From NCBI GenBank assembly GCA_021324935.1, contig JAJPIE010000069.1, positions 1-40,940 on the forward strand: a DNA stretch of 40,940 bases, written 5' to 3'. The translations under genes and the position numbers were made by a program. The notes below the pieces were generated by a model. That model searched no databases. It was not told where the DNA came from and was given only the letters and a program-made list of their open reading frames with translations. Shown one piece after another: positions 7,483-16,161 of the stretch. Each line of letters opens with the position of its first letter. The stretch's first letter is position 1. Origin of the DNA: Acidobacteriota bacterium (GTDB lineage Bacteria > Acidobacteriota > Terriglobia > Acidiferrales > UBA7541).

Positions 7483-9729
7483 ATGCCGGATCGCGAGTCG
7501 CTGGTCGGACAGACCCTATCCCATTACAAAATCGCGCGAAAAATCGCCAGCGGCGGCATGGGTGTGGTGTATGAAGGGGAAGACACGCGGCTGGGACGCC
7601 GTGTGGCGCTGAAATTCCTGCCGGAGCAGATGGCGCAGAACACGCAACTGATTGAACGCTTCCAGCGCGAAGCGCGCGCCGCGTCCGCCCTGAATCATCC
7701 GAACATCTGCACCATTCACGCCATCGAGCAAATCGACGGGCAAAATTTTCTGGTGATGGAGCTTCTTGAAGGCCAAACGCTGGCGCAGATGCTCGGGCGC
7801 GCCACGTTCCCGCTGGACAAGCTGCTGCCCATCGCTACGCAGATCGCCGACGCGCTGGAGTCGGCGCACGCCAAAGGAATCGTCCATCGCGATATCAAGC
7901 CCGCCAATATTTTCCTTACCGATCGCGGCCAGGTGAAGATTCTCGACTTCGGTCTGGTGAAAATCGAGCCGGAAGAGTTGCAATCGAATGAGCAGAATTC
8001 CACGAAGATCGAGCCGCAGCACCAGCTCACTTCACCCGGGGTGGCCATGGGCACCGCCTCCTATATGTCTCCGGAGCAGGCAAGGGGGCAGCTCGTCGAT
8101 GCGCGCACGGATCTGTTTTCGCTGGGCACGGTACTTTACCAGATGGCTGGAGGCGTGCTTCCCTTCGCGGGGGATACCAGCGCGGTGATTTTCGACGCCA
8201 TCCTGAACCGCGACCCGGAGCCCGTGGACAAAATCAATCCCGCGCTGCCAGCGGAGCTTGGCCGTATCCTTTCCAAACTCCTCGAGAAGGATCGCACGCT
8301 GCGCTGCCAATCGGCCACGGAACTCAAGACCGATCTCAACCGCCTGAAACGCGACCTCGATTCCGGCAGCCGCCGCGCCGCCGAGCTGACTGAATCGAAA
8401 TCCGGCGTTGCCAAACCCTCGGCAAAATCCGTCGCCGTTCTTTACTTTGAGAATCCCAGCGGCGTGAAGGAAGACGAATACCTGCGCGACGGCATCACCG
8501 AGGACATCATTACCGAGCTATCCAAAATCCGCGGGTTGAACACCTTTTCGCGCCCCACCGTGCTGGCGTTCCGCGACAAACCGGTGACGCCGTCGCAGAT
8601 CGGCCACCTCCTCGGCGCGGCCTACGTGCTCACCGGATCGCTGCGGCGCTCCGGCAGCCGCCTGCGGATCACCACGCAGCTTGTGGATACGCAGACCGAT
8701 TTTCCGCTGTGGTCGGAACGTTACGATCGTGAAATGAAAGACGTCTTCGAAGTGCAGGACGAGATCGCGCGAAAAATCGCCGAAGCGCTGCGCGTCACAT
8801 TGTCGCCCCAGGAACTCGAAGACCTGGCGCTGAAGCCCACCGAAAATTTGCAGGCTTACGACCTTTACTTGCGCGGAAAGCGCTATGCGCGCCGACAAAC
8901 TCGCCAGGACCTGGAGTTTGCCTTACAGATGTTCGAGAACGCCGTGGCCATCGATCCGAGCTTTGCGCTGGCCTACGCCGCCTGCGCCAACGCCTGCGCC
9001 ATGTTCTATTGCAACTACAGCCGCGACGCCATGTGGGTGGAACGCGCGCGCAACGCTTCGGGGAAAGCCGTGGCGCTGCGCTGGGACCTGCCCGAAGTCA
9101 TGGTCAGCCAGGCCTGGGTTCTTTATGCAACCGAACTACACGACGAAGCCGTGCGCATGGTCCAAAAGGCTATCGAGCGCAAGCGCGACTGCGAGGGCGC
9201 CTATTACCTGCTCTGCCGCGCCCTGTTTTCCGCCGGCCGCTATCAGGAGATCGTGGACCTGATGGAAACTGCCCTGGAAGTGAGCGGAGAGGATTACAAC
9301 GTCTACGTGCCGATCGCCAATGCCCTGGGCGCGCTCGGCAAGAAGGATGCGCACCGCAATCTTCTCGTGCGCCGCATCGCCGCCCTGGAAAATCACCTCA
9401 AGCAGGTTCCGGAAGATGCGCGCGCCCGCGTGCTGATGGCCACCGATTATGCCGATCTTGGCCGCGTGGATGACGCCCTGCGTGAATTGAAAATGGCCAT
9501 CACCCTGCGCGCCAACGAAGCCTCGATTCTCTACAACGCGGCCTGCACCTACTCCTTGCTCAACCGGAAACGCGAAGCGCTGGACACGATCAGGAAAGCG
9601 TGGGAAGCAGGCTTCAAAGACTCCGTCTGGGCGCGACGCGATCCGGACCTCACCCTGCTCCATGACGACCCGGAATTCCAGCGGCTCTATCCGCTGCAGG
9701 CCGATTCCGCCGCCGCGGCCGCTTTATAG
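7483..9729 (+). CDS. Ser/Thr protein kinase with TolB-like domain and TPRs
   Basis: A 748-residue multidomain protein. Residues about 15-285 are a Hanks-type kinase: glycine loop SGGMGVVY at 23-30, catalytic Lys44 (VALKF), HRDIKPAN with Asp137, DFG with Asp155, then [13 protein letters not shown]. The enzyme should be active. Residues about 308-430 are a TolB-N-like domain ([55 protein letters not shown]), as found fused to adenylate cyclases and kinases. The rest is a TPR array. No membrane helix follows the kinase, unlike PknB types, so it is probably cytosolic. ATG 7483 is preferred to TTG 7477 because the promoter spacing fits. The winged-helix gene downstream could belong to the same signalling route, but this is only proximity. 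Confidence 0.95.
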   Translation: MPDRESLVGQTLSHYKIARKIASGGMGVVYEGEDTRLGRRVALKFLPEQMAQNTQLIERFQREARAASALNHPNICTIHAIEQIDGQNFLVMELLEGQTLAQMLGRATFPLDKLLPIATQIADALESAHAKGIVHRDIKPANIFLTDRGQVKILDFGLVKIEPEELQSNEQNSTKIEPQHQLTSPGVAMGTASYMSPEQARGQLVDARTDLFSLGTVLYQMAGGVLPFAGDTSAVIFDAILNRDPEPVDKINPALPAELGRILSKLLEKDRTLRCQSATELKTDLNRLKRDLDSGSRRAAELTESKSGVAKPSAKSVAVLYFENPSGVKEDEYLRDGITEDIITELSKIRGLNTFSRPTVLAFRDKPVTPSQIGHLLGAAYVLTGSLRRSGSRLRITTQLVDTQTDFPLWSERYDREMKDVFEVQDEIARKIAEALRVTLSPQELEDLALKPTENLQAYDLYLRGKRYARRQTRQDLEFALQMFENAVAIDPSFALAYAACANACAMFYCNYSRDAMWVERARNASGKAVALRWDLPEVMVSQAWVLYATELHDEAVRMVQKAIERKRDCEGAYYLLCRALFSAGRYQEIVDLMETALEVSGEDYNVYVPIANALGALGKKDAHRNLLVRRIAALENHLKQVPEDARARVLMATDYADLGRVDDALRELKMAITLRANEASILYNAACTYSLLNRKREALDTIRKAWEAGFKDSVWARRDPDLTLLHDDPEFQRLYPLQADSAAAAAL

Positions 9730-10016
9730 TGGACTTGGCCGCGGCCTCAGTTTTATCCGAAACAAAGTAAGGGACTAAGGCAGCGCTTTTGCTTCCGCTT
9801 GCCCTCCAGCTTCCGGATGCCTGCCACCGGATGGCCTCGCGCAGCAGGCGCCGTTGGGAGCGCCTGCTTCCAGCAGGCGACCTTTCCGAACTCTACCCGT
9901 TACCCGTGTTCGCACCGATCCAGGAAGAGCGAAGCCCGGGCGGCAGCCCGGGCTTCGTCTGGTTCAGGGGTCCCAATGCAAGCGCCTCTACTTCTCGCCG
10001 GCTTGGGTGGTGGGGG
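9730..10016 (+). other. Intergenic region with strong hairpins after the kinase gene
   Basis: No convincing gene. At 9844-9850 (GCAGGCG), 9861-9867 (CGCCTGC) and 9873-9879 (GCAGGCG), three arms can form two alternative 7-bp hairpins. At 9930-9957 an 11-bp perfect stem with a 6-nt loop follows but lacks a T tract. These may end or stabilise the kinase mRNA, or be remnants of dispersed palindromic repeats. Confidence 0.4.
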
Positions 10017-10262
10017 TCAGGTTGCGGTGGTGGGGTGGGATACGACGGGGTCGACTACGGAGTCCGCTGTAGTGGCCTGCGAGGCAGCACGCCGCAGCAT
10101 GCGGCACAAAATCTGCCGCTGCCTATAAGGCCTCATTTTCAGGTCGGTCAAAAAAGCGCGAATTTCTGCCGTTGTGGCGAAAGGCAGGCGCTTTTTGGAA
10201 CTGCCGGGCAAATTGTCGGCTGCACTCTGGTTTACGGGACGCGGATCTTCGGGGCCGTACAT
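10017..10262 (-). CDS. Possible small hypothetical protein in an 0.8-kb gap
   Basis: An 81-codon open frame from ATG 10262 on the minus strand. The product is arginine- and alanine-rich with one plausible amphipathic helix (EIRAFLTDLKMRPYRQ, then QILCRMLRRAASQAT). There is no signal peptide, no membrane segment and no recognised motif. An AGAGGA lies about 17 nt upstream, too far for a good ribosome-binding site. Base composition is somewhat coding-like, and the region otherwise holds nothing, which is why it is listed. It could be a chance frame; low confidence. Confidence 0.25.
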   Translation of the reverse strand: MYGPEDPRPVNQSAADNLPGSSKKRLPFATTAEIRAFLTDLKMRPYRQRQILCRMLRRAASQATTADSVVDPVVSHPTTAT

Positions 10263-10519
10263 AACGTTTTCTTGGGTTCCTCTTTCACCCGGGAGCTCAT
10301 CGCCGCTGGAATTGGCTCTCGGACAGTGCGCACTTTCTCGCAACACCGGGAAAAGGACAATGCTCCGGGGGTGAACAAAAGCTGGACTTCCGCTGAACTC
10401 CGGAAGGCCGCTAAATCATTCATAATGTGGCAGTTGCGGAACGCATCGAAACGTTGGACCTGCCTCACACGCGCTGCTCGCCGCATGGGATTCTTCTGCG
10501 CGGACTTCACTGAGTCTGC

Positions 10520-10525
10520 TATAGT
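10520..10525 (+). promoter_or_regulatory. -10-like hexamer upstream of the winged-helix gene
   Basis: TATAGT, 17 nt before the ATG at 10543; no good -35 hexamer is seen. The resulting leader would be about 10 nt with no Shine-Dalgarno. Confidence 0.4.
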
Positions 10526-10542
10526 CAAAAATTCCAAATTTC

Positions 10543-11220
10543 ATGCCCCCCGAATCCATGCCCGACGCACTCGGCCGTCTGAGTTTCGGCCCCTTCTCCG
10601 TCGATCTCCGCGCCGGCGAACTTTTCAAGGGCAAAAAGAAAATCAAAGTGCAACAGTTGCCGCTGCAGGTGTTGGGCGCGTTGCTCGAACGCCCCGGCGA
10701 AGTGGTGGAACGCGAGGAATTGAAGGCTCGGCTCTGGCCGGCGGATACCTTCGTTGATTTCGAGCATGGACTGAACACGGCGATCAAAAAGTTGCGACAA
10801 GCGCTGAGCGACAGCACCGCGAAGCCGCGGTACATCGAGACCCTGCCAAAGAAGGGTTACCGCTTCACGGGAAAATTGCAGGGAGAGTTCGCCAGGCCCG
10901 CGGCCAGGCGGGCGCGGCTCGCGGCGCTCGCCGGTAAGATTCTGTACGTTCGCGCCGAGCACGACATTGAATGCATCGTTGCGCCGGTGGACGAGAAATC
11001 GCGCGAAGAGTGGCAGCGCCTGCTGGCCGTCGGGGACGACGTGGGCGTTTCCGTCATGATCGCCCAAGGTCACCTGCTGCTGCTTCCGGTTGGCGCCCCC
11101 GTGCGCGTGCTTTCCGCCGCTGGAGAGCGCGGCTGGTGCGAAACGCGCGTCCTCGAAGGCGAACACTACGGCAAAACCGCGCTGCTCCCTCGTGATTCTC
11201 TTCGCGAATCATCCAAGTAG
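10543..11220 (+). CDS. Winged-helix (CadC/OmpR-type) protein with SH3-like tail
   Basis: A 225-residue protein. Residues about 13-110 are a Trans_reg_C winged helix: LSFGPFSVDLRAGEL, then LQVLGALLERPGEVVEREELKARLWP, then DFEHGLNTAIKKLRQAL and RYIETLPKKGYRFTG, the last being the wing. This is the acidobacterial CadC-like type usually fused to TPR or kinase-like domains. Here it is followed only by a beta-rich segment of about 105 residues ending RVLEGEHYGKTALLPRDSL, which resembles a bacterial SH3-like fold. There is no receiver domain and no membrane helix, so how it senses a signal is unknown. ATG 10543 is used; ATG 10558 is an alternative. It converges with the LssY-like gene 31 bp away. 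Confidence 0.85.
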   Translation: MPPESMPDALGRLSFGPFSVDLRAGELFKGKKKIKVQQLPLQVLGALLERPGEVVEREELKARLWPADTFVDFEHGLNTAIKKLRQALSDSTAKPRYIETLPKKGYRFTGKLQGEFARPAARRARLAALAGKILYVRAEHDIECIVAPVDEKSREEWQRLLAVGDDVGVSVMIAQGHLLLLPVGAPVRVLSAAGERGWCETRVLEGEHYGKTALLPRDSLRESSK

Positions 11221-11251
11221 CAGCGGCGTCAGGGCTTGCGCCCATTCCAGC

Positions 11252-12487
11252 TCACTTTGAACCGGAAGTTGAACTGGTCGTGCTTTTCGCCGCATCCGAA
11301 AGCTTCATCACCAGCACCTGGCCGTTGGAATGGAACGATCCCCCCGTGGCCGTTTTGGCTTCCTTCATCGGGTTGTCGGGCGTGAAGTGCGTGAACTCCG
11401 CCACCAAGCCGGTGCTGCAAAGGGTTTTCTGGACGTAGTCGCGTTCCAGGTCGATGTCCGGATCGATTTTGTGCGTAATGCTGCCGTTGCGCTGGTCTTT
11501 TTCAAAGCCGATGTCGTGCGTCGCAGCGCCTGCCCACAACATCTGGCCATTCACAGTAAACGGCGCCTTCCACACGCGCAGATGGTTGCGCGAAGCCACG
11601 ACGGTAATCGGCTCCGCGTGCGCCCAGCCATAATCCTGCGGCCGGCCGAACAGATAAAGCTGGCTCATCGGCATTGTGAGATACGATTCCTTGGACATGC
11701 TGGCAAGGAAACCTTCCAGCACCGTGGTCTTCACGTCCGCGTCCACCTTCACCCAGCCCGCCGCGGTGAACACGTTTTTCATCTGATCCTCGTCGCCCAG
11801 AATCAGGAAGTTGACCATGTCGCCGGGATTCCCAAACTTGTCGCCGATGCGCCGCGGAATTTTTTCGAACAGGCTGTTATCGATCCCGGGCATGCTGGAG
11901 ACTTCCTTGGCCACTTCGCGGGGCGCCGATGCATCCGCTTCGTAAATTTCCACTTTCACCTTATACGAGCCCGTTCCCGTATCCGAACTCGCCTGATTTA
12001 TGCCCAAGTTGAGTTTTCCGGAAACCGGAGCCACCACGTCCTTTTTCGCCCCGATCACAAAAGGCTGCGCCACGTCCGGGTCGCCGATTTTGCCGATGAC
12101 TGCGCCGCGGCCAACGCTGTTGTCCGGCAGGATGCGGATCAGGTCCTTGAAGCCCCGCGCCAGGCCCTCAGGACCGTTATCTTCCTTGGCATCGGAGTAG
12201 CGCAGCGAGCCTTCCGCGGTAACCACGATCTTCTGCCCCGGCTGCAAAGTAATGCCCGTATCGGTCCACACTTTGCTCCCGTCAAGCGTAAAATTTTTCG
12301 TCTGCAGCAATTTGCCGGGTTTGAGATTCGCCGGCGGAGCCTTGGTCTCATTCGTACTGGTTAGCTCTTGCGGCTTTGGCGCGTTATCCTCACCGACAAG
12401 CTGCGCGCGGGTGGGAAAAGGGAACGAGAAAACGAGCATCATTGCCGCCCCGGCTGGGACAGTTCTATAGATCGCACGATTCTTCAT
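11252..12487 (-). CDS. Exported PA-IL-like/LssY C-terminal domain protein
   Basis: A 411-residue exported protein. A signal peptide (about residues 1-28, ending TRAQ) precedes a low-complexity linker. Residues about 72-183 resemble the PA-IL (LecA) galactose-lectin beta-sandwich: VWTDTGITLQPGQKIVVTAEG, GRGAVIGKIGD, PFVIGAKKDVVAPVSGKLNLGIN. The typical calcium-site ND near the end is replaced by NQ, so sugar binding is uncertain. Residues about 200-395 match the LssY C-terminal domain (GDMVNFLILG, AAGWVKVD, YLFGRPQDYGWAHAEP, VWKAPFTVNGQMLWAGAATHDIGFE), known from LssY and PAP2-linked proteins. ATG 12487 is chosen for its GAAGGAA site and signal peptide. It is divergent from the TPR-protein run. 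Function is unknown; perhaps envelope carbohydrate recognition. Confidence 0.85.
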   Translation of the reverse strand: MKNRAIYRTVPAGAAMMLVFSFPFPTRAQLVGEDNAPKPQELTSTNETKAPPANLKPGKLLQTKNFTLDGSKVWTDTGITLQPGQKIVVTAEGSLRYSDAKEDNGPEGLARGFKDLIRILPDNSVGRGAVIGKIGDPDVAQPFVIGAKKDVVAPVSGKLNLGINQASSDTGTGSYKVKVEIYEADASAPREVAKEVSSMPGIDNSLFEKIPRRIGDKFGNPGDMVNFLILGDEDQMKNVFTAAGWVKVDADVKTTVLEGFLASMSKESYLTMPMSQLYLFGRPQDYGWAHAEPITVVASRNHLRVWKAPFTVNGQMLWAGAATHDIGFEKDQRNGSITHKIDPDIDLERDYVQKTLCSTGLVAEFTHFTPDNPMKEAKTATGGSFHSNGQVLVMKLSDAAKSTTSSTSGSK

Positions 12488-12853
12488 GACGGATTCCTTC
12501 TCGGGCGGGACCACGCCCTATTCCTAACAGATGCTCCGCCGCTTTCGCAAGTGCGTCCGCGTTGGCAAGAAATCGTCCCCATCTCACGCGCCCTGTTCGC
12601 TGCGCACGTGCACCGGGTCCCCCGCCCGGACAACGGTTTCCCCCCTTCGCTCATCTACCCTAAGACCCGGCTCCGGCGGCATTTCAGAGGCTCCATATTC
12701 TTGACTCTCCGCGGCAGCGCCTGTACATTGAAAAAAGGCTGTGTCACCACGATTCGTGAATGTCCGTATCCCCCTCGGATACCGCCATCCAAGACTCATG
12801 AGCCGGCCATACCCAGCCGCAAAGGGGAAAGTGGTACCGCGCGGCAAAACTCG
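12488..12853 (+). other. Divergent intergenic region with promoter and hairpin leader
   Basis: 366 bp between divergent genes. It holds one convincing plus-strand promoter (12701-12729) and, in the roughly 118-nt leader, a 6-bp hairpin (GTATCC 12766-12771 with GGATAC 12777-12782). No other gene is seen. Confidence 0.6.
12701..12729 (+). promoter_or_regulatory. Promoter of the TPR-rnc-lepB gene run
   Basis: TTGACT at 12701-12706, a 17-nt spacer and TACATT at 12724-12729. Transcription would begin near 12736 and run into the TPR gene at 12854. Confidence 0.65.
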
Positions 12854-14446
12854 ATGAGCCGTCAGCGTTTAGCGAAAACTGGCACGATCCTGCTTGGTCT
12901 TCTGCTGGGGGCAGCGGCCGCCCGTGCGCAGGCTCCGGCGCGGCGCCCTGCCCCGAAACTGGTTCCTTCGCCGGTCACCAACATCACCGTGGACGGCAAC
13001 GAAGCCATGTTTACCACCATGTGCGCCTTGTACGCCTCCGGCTTCGAGAGCGAAATCAGCACTGACAACTGGTCGACGTTCCGCGAGCAGCTTCGCGACC
13101 GGCTTCGCCAGCAAAAAGGCCCTGCCGTCGACGCCGTGCGAGACTTCTACCGTGAGCACCGGATCGGCGACACGGGCGAAATGTTGTCGCGTTACGTCTG
13201 GTTCGGCATCGTGGCCGGCCCGGCGCCAAAATTTCAGCCCGTCTTGCGCCGCGACGAACTTCCGCCCGACGTCCTCTCGTTGGAAGGCTTCAACGAAATC
13301 CTTTCTGCGTACTACAAGGAACAAAAAATCGGCGAACTCTGGCGCCAGGTGCAGCCGGTCTATAGCCGCGAAATTGAGCGCCTGCACGACCCGATTTCCG
13401 ATATCGTGATGGTCGCCAACGCGTATTTGCGGCAACTCATGAATCCCGGAGAGCCGCGGACCTTCTCCATCATCGTCGAGCCCCTCGTCGGCCGCATCAC
13501 CAACGTCCGCAACTACGGCGACCATTATTCGATCATCCTGAGCGGCAGCGAACAGATTCCCGTCGACGTGGTGCGCCACGCTTACCTTCACTTCCTGCTC
13601 GACCCGCTCCCGCTGATGTATTCCCACGTGGTGGCCGTGAAGATTCCGGTTTATAACGTGGCGGCCAAAGCCCCGCGGCTCGCTCCGGACTTGCAGGACG
13701 ATTTTCCGTCCTGGTTCGGCGAGTGCACGGTGCGCGCTGTGGAATTGAAGCTCCAGAAGCTCTCTCCCAGCCAACTGGAAGTGGCCCTGAGCGCGAACGA
13801 CGCCGACGGCTACACGATGGTGCGGCCCATCTACACTGGTCTCGCCGTTTACGAAAAGAGCGAGCCTTCGATGAGGAATTATTTTCCGGACCTGGTTCGC
13901 TCCATCGACGTGAACGCTGAGGTCTCGCGCGTCTCTGCCCTCACCTTTGCTCAGGCTGGTTCCGCGGAGCACAATGCTACGCTGGCCGGCGAGGCGGTGA
14001 CGAAAAAGCACCGCGCACCGCCCGCCGATCTTCCCAGCGATCCGGACGCCATCGACCAACTCACCGCCGGTGAGCGCTTTATCGCTGACCGCAACCCCCG
14101 CGCCGCGGAAGCCGCCTTCAAAGCGGTGCTGACGAAATATCCGGACCAGGATCGCGCTTGGTATGGCCTCGGCCTGGTCGCGCTGCTCGATCACGACGGC
14201 GACAAAGCCAAGGAAATTTTCGGCCGGCTGACCAGCGACGGGCACACCGCCGCGCAGGACCCCATGATTCTGGCCTGGTCCCACGTATTTCTGGCAAGAG
14301 TTTTGAACGCCCAGGGACAGCTCGAGCAGTCCAAATCCGAGTATAAAGCCGCGCTAGCCGTGCAAGGCGCCCCGGCCAAGGCACAGGCAGCGGCCCAGAA
14401 AGAACTCGGCGACTTGAATCTCAGCAAACCTTCGGAACGTCCGTAA
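12854..14446 (+). CDS. Secreted TPR-containing protein of unknown function
   Basis: A 530-residue protein with a signal peptide (RLAKTGTILLGLLLGAAAARAQ). The large middle part (about residues 45-380) is not recognised with certainty; it contains VDVVRHAYLHFLLDPL, an HxxxH (His242, His246) helix placed like the zinc helix of gluzincin peptidases but without the catalytic Glu, which suggests an inactive peptidase-like fold. The C-terminus (about 405-515) has TPR helices (AGERFIADRNPRAAEAAFKAVLTKYPDQDRAWYGLGLVAL split over two repeats). ATG 12854 gives the signal peptide; an open frame extending further upstream crosses the promoter and is not used. It is the first gene of a seven-gene plus-strand run and precedes another secreted TPR protein by 20 nt. 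Confidence 0.85.
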   Translation: MSRQRLAKTGTILLGLLLGAAAARAQAPARRPAPKLVPSPVTNITVDGNEAMFTTMCALYASGFESEISTDNWSTFREQLRDRLRQQKGPAVDAVRDFYREHRIGDTGEMLSRYVWFGIVAGPAPKFQPVLRRDELPPDVLSLEGFNEILSAYYKEQKIGELWRQVQPVYSREIERLHDPISDIVMVANAYLRQLMNPGEPRTFSIIVEPLVGRITNVRNYGDHYSIILSGSEQIPVDVVRHAYLHFLLDPLPLMYSHVVAVKIPVYNVAAKAPRLAPDLQDDFPSWFGECTVRAVELKLQKLSPSQLEVALSANDADGYTMVRPIYTGLAVYEKSEPSMRNYFPDLVRSIDVNAEVSRVSALTFAQAGSAEHNATLAGEAVTKKHRAPPADLPSDPDAIDQLTAGERFIADRNPRAAEAAFKAVLTKYPDQDRAWYGLGLVALLDHDGDKAKEIFGRLTSDGHTAAQDPMILAWSHVFLARVLNAQGQLEQSKSEYKAALAVQGAPAKAQAAAQKELGDLNLSKPSERP

Positions 14447-14466
14447 AAAAGAGAGGATGGAAGGAA

Positions 14467-15360
14467 ATGAATAAGTTAACGCGCACGGCAATCGCGATTT
14501 TAGCGGGCGGAGCGCTTCTCTGTGGCGTCCGCACCCTCGCCCAGGATGCTCCCCCAACGCTGGATCCCGCCAAGCGCCAGCAACAACAGCAGCAACCACC
14601 ACAGCAACAGCAGCCGGACGCTTCGAAACCCGCCGATGTGACGCCTCTGACGCTCGATAGCGCGCCGCCTCCGGTGAATGCCGAAGAGGAAGCGGCCATC
14701 AAGCTCTTTCGCGATGCTTCGATGAACGACATCGCCAAGAAAGACCAGTCCGGGGAAGATTTTCTCCAGAAATATCCGCAGAGCCGCTACCGCAGTGAAG
14801 TCTACCTCTGGCTGGTGCGTGGGTATCTCGCCCAGGGTCAGGTGGACAAGATGGAAGACGTCGGCGAGAAGGAGCTGGCTCTCAATCCCAACGATCCACA
14901 AACCCTGGCGATTTTAGGCTCCACGCTGCCGCGCGCCATGAATTCCAGCACTCCCAACCCGCAGCAGCGCCTCGACAAATCGGAAGCCTATTGCAAAAAG
15001 GCCTTGGATTTGCTGCCTACGCTTCGGAAGCCTCCCGAATTGACCGACGAGAACTTTATGAAAGCGAAGGATCAGACTTCGGCCATGGCCTATGGCGGCC
15101 TGGGAATCATCGCCTTCCGTCGCCAGCACTTCGCCGAAGCGGTTCCGAATTTCGAGCAAGCCGTTAAGTTGGACCCGACGCCCGATCCGGTCAATTACTT
15201 TCTGCTGGGTCTCTCGTACGAAAAGACCTCGCACTTTGATGACGCCGTCGCGGCCTTTAACAAGTGCGCGGCGGTGCCCGGCGGCCTGCAGGAAAAATGC
15301 AAGACCGGCGTCGATGAGGCCAAGAAATTGGGCGCGACGCAGCTCAGCGCCCCGAAATAA
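14467..15360 (+). CDS. Secreted TPR protein with Gln-rich linker
   Basis: A 297-residue exported protein. Signal peptide at about residues 1-26 (AILAGGALLCGVRTLAQ), then a glutamine/proline tract at residues about 38-50 encoded by a CAG/CAA repeat, then TPR helices: SMNDIAKKDQSGEDFLQKYP, YLWLVRGYLAQGQ, MAYGGLGIIAFRRQHFAEA, YFLLGLSYEKTSHFDDA. The Cys in the signal sequence is not in a convincing lipobox, so it is probably periplasmic. A strong ribosome-binding site (GGAAGGAA) adjoins the ATG. It lies 20 nt after the previous TPR gene and 33 nt before rnc, suggesting one operon. TPR proteins of this kind are usually scaffolds of envelope complexes; partners are unknown. Confidence 0.88.
   Translation: MNKLTRTAIAILAGGALLCGVRTLAQDAPPTLDPAKRQQQQQQPPQQQQPDASKPADVTPLTLDSAPPPVNAEEEAAIKLFRDASMNDIAKKDQSGEDFLQKYPQSRYRSEVYLWLVRGYLAQGQVDKMEDVGEKELALNPNDPQTLAILGSTLPRAMNSSTPNPQQRLDKSEAYCKKALDLLPTLRKPPELTDENFMKAKDQTSAMAYGGLGIIAFRRQHFAEAVPNFEQAVKLDPTPDPVNYFLLGLSYEKTSHFDDAVAAFNKCAAVPGGLQEKCKTGVDEAKKLGATQLSAPK
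14578..14613 (+). repeat. CAG/CAA microsatellite inside the TPR gene
   Basis: Tandem CAG/CAA codons interrupted by CCA/CCACCA encode a Gln/Pro tract just after the signal peptide. Such a tract may vary in length between strains. Confidence 0.8.
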
Positions 15361-15393
15361 TCGCTCCGTGCCGCGGCACGGGGAACGCAAACT

Positions 15394-16161
15394 ATGACCC
15401 GCGGAGACGATGACCGCTTGATGGAACGTCTCGGGTACGTCTTTCGCGACCCGCAACTGCTGGAGCGCGCCCTCACGCACAGTTCCTCGGTTCCGGAACT
15501 CCGCACCGCGCGCGGCGAAGACATTGCCTTCACCGGCTCCGTGGTGCAGGACAACGAGCGGCTGGAATTTCTCGGCGATGCAGTGCTGGAGCTGCTCACC
15601 AGCGAGTACCTGCTGCTGAATTTTCCGGAGTGGAGCGAAGGCCAGCTTTCCAAGAGCCGCGCCCGCATCGTGAACGCGCACTCGCTGGAAACGGCCGCGC
15701 GCCGCTTGCAGCTTGGCGATCACCTCCGCCTGGGCCGCGGCGAGGAAAAAACCGGCGGCCGCGACAAGCCGGCGCTGCTCGCGGATGCCTTCGAGGCCGT
15801 CGTGGCCGCGATGTATCTGGATGGCGGACTGGCTCCCGTGCGGGAAGTTCTGACGCGCACGGTGTTCGAACTCGCGCTGGAAGATGGGGAGCGCATTTCG
15901 GAGTCCGACCGGAAAAGCGCCTTGCAGGAATTCCTGCAGGCCAAGGGCGACTCGCCCGCCGAGTATCGCCTGGCGGGCGAATCCGGCCCGGATCACCAGA
16001 AAACGTTTCGCGTGGAGGTCTGGGTCAAGGGAGAGTGCCTGGCTAGCGCGGAAGGCACCACGAAAAAGGAAGCAGAACAGAAAGCGGCGCGCACGGCGCT
16101 GGCAAAACTTCAATTGAACGACGCACGTCTTGGAGAAGAGGTCGGACCGAATGCCGGATGA
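15394..16161 (+). CDS. rnc: Ribonuclease III
   Basis: A 255-residue double-strand-specific endoribonuclease that processes rRNA precursors and structured mRNAs. The catalytic domain has the signature NERLEFLGDAVL at residues 54-65 with metal ligands Glu58 and Asp62, and the second acidic pair in LLADAFEAVVAAMYLDGG. The C-terminal double-stranded RNA-binding domain is present (ALQEFLQAKGDSPAEYRL, then TTKKEAEQKAARTAL). About ten extra residues (RTARGEDIAFTGSVVQ region, 36-51) lie before the signature. The start ATG 15394 precedes the conserved N-terminal helix. The gene overlaps the lepB start by 11 nt, so the two are translationally coupled, a neighbourhood in keeping with other bacteria that group rnc and lepB. 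Confidence 0.97.
   Translation: MTRGDDDRLMERLGYVFRDPQLLERALTHSSSVPELRTARGEDIAFTGSVVQDNERLEFLGDAVLELLTSEYLLLNFPEWSEGQLSKSRARIVNAHSLETAARRLQLGDHLRLGRGEEKTGGRDKPALLADAFEAVVAAMYLDGGLAPVREVLTRTVFELALEDGERISESDRKSALQEFLQAKGDSPAEYRLAGESGPDHQKTFRVEVWVKGECLASAEGTTKKEAEQKAARTALAKLQLNDARLGEEVGPNAG

Noticed and set aside
9789..10757. A 322-codon open frame on the plus strand between the kinase and the winged-helix gene.
   Set aside because: It runs into the winged-helix gene in another frame, has no ribosome-binding site, no recognised motif and a composition typical of non-coding GC-rich sequence.
12820..12850. A T-box-like motif (AAAGTGGTACCGCG) just before the TPR gene start.
   Set aside because: It differs from the T-box consensus at two positions, the leader from the likely promoter is only about 90 nt to this point, no stem I or terminator is visible, and the gene is not linked to amino acids or tRNA. 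A chance match in 41 kb is plausible.
12368..12853. An upstream extension of the secreted TPR protein by 162 codons.
   Set aside because: It overlaps the 5' end of the divergent LssY-like gene and the promoter at 12701-12729, and it would bury the signal peptide.
12869..14284. A 471-codon open frame antisense to the TPR gene, and many similar long antisense frames elsewhere.
   Set aside because: They mirror real genes in GC-rich DNA, show His/Arg/Gly-biased composition and no family motifs.
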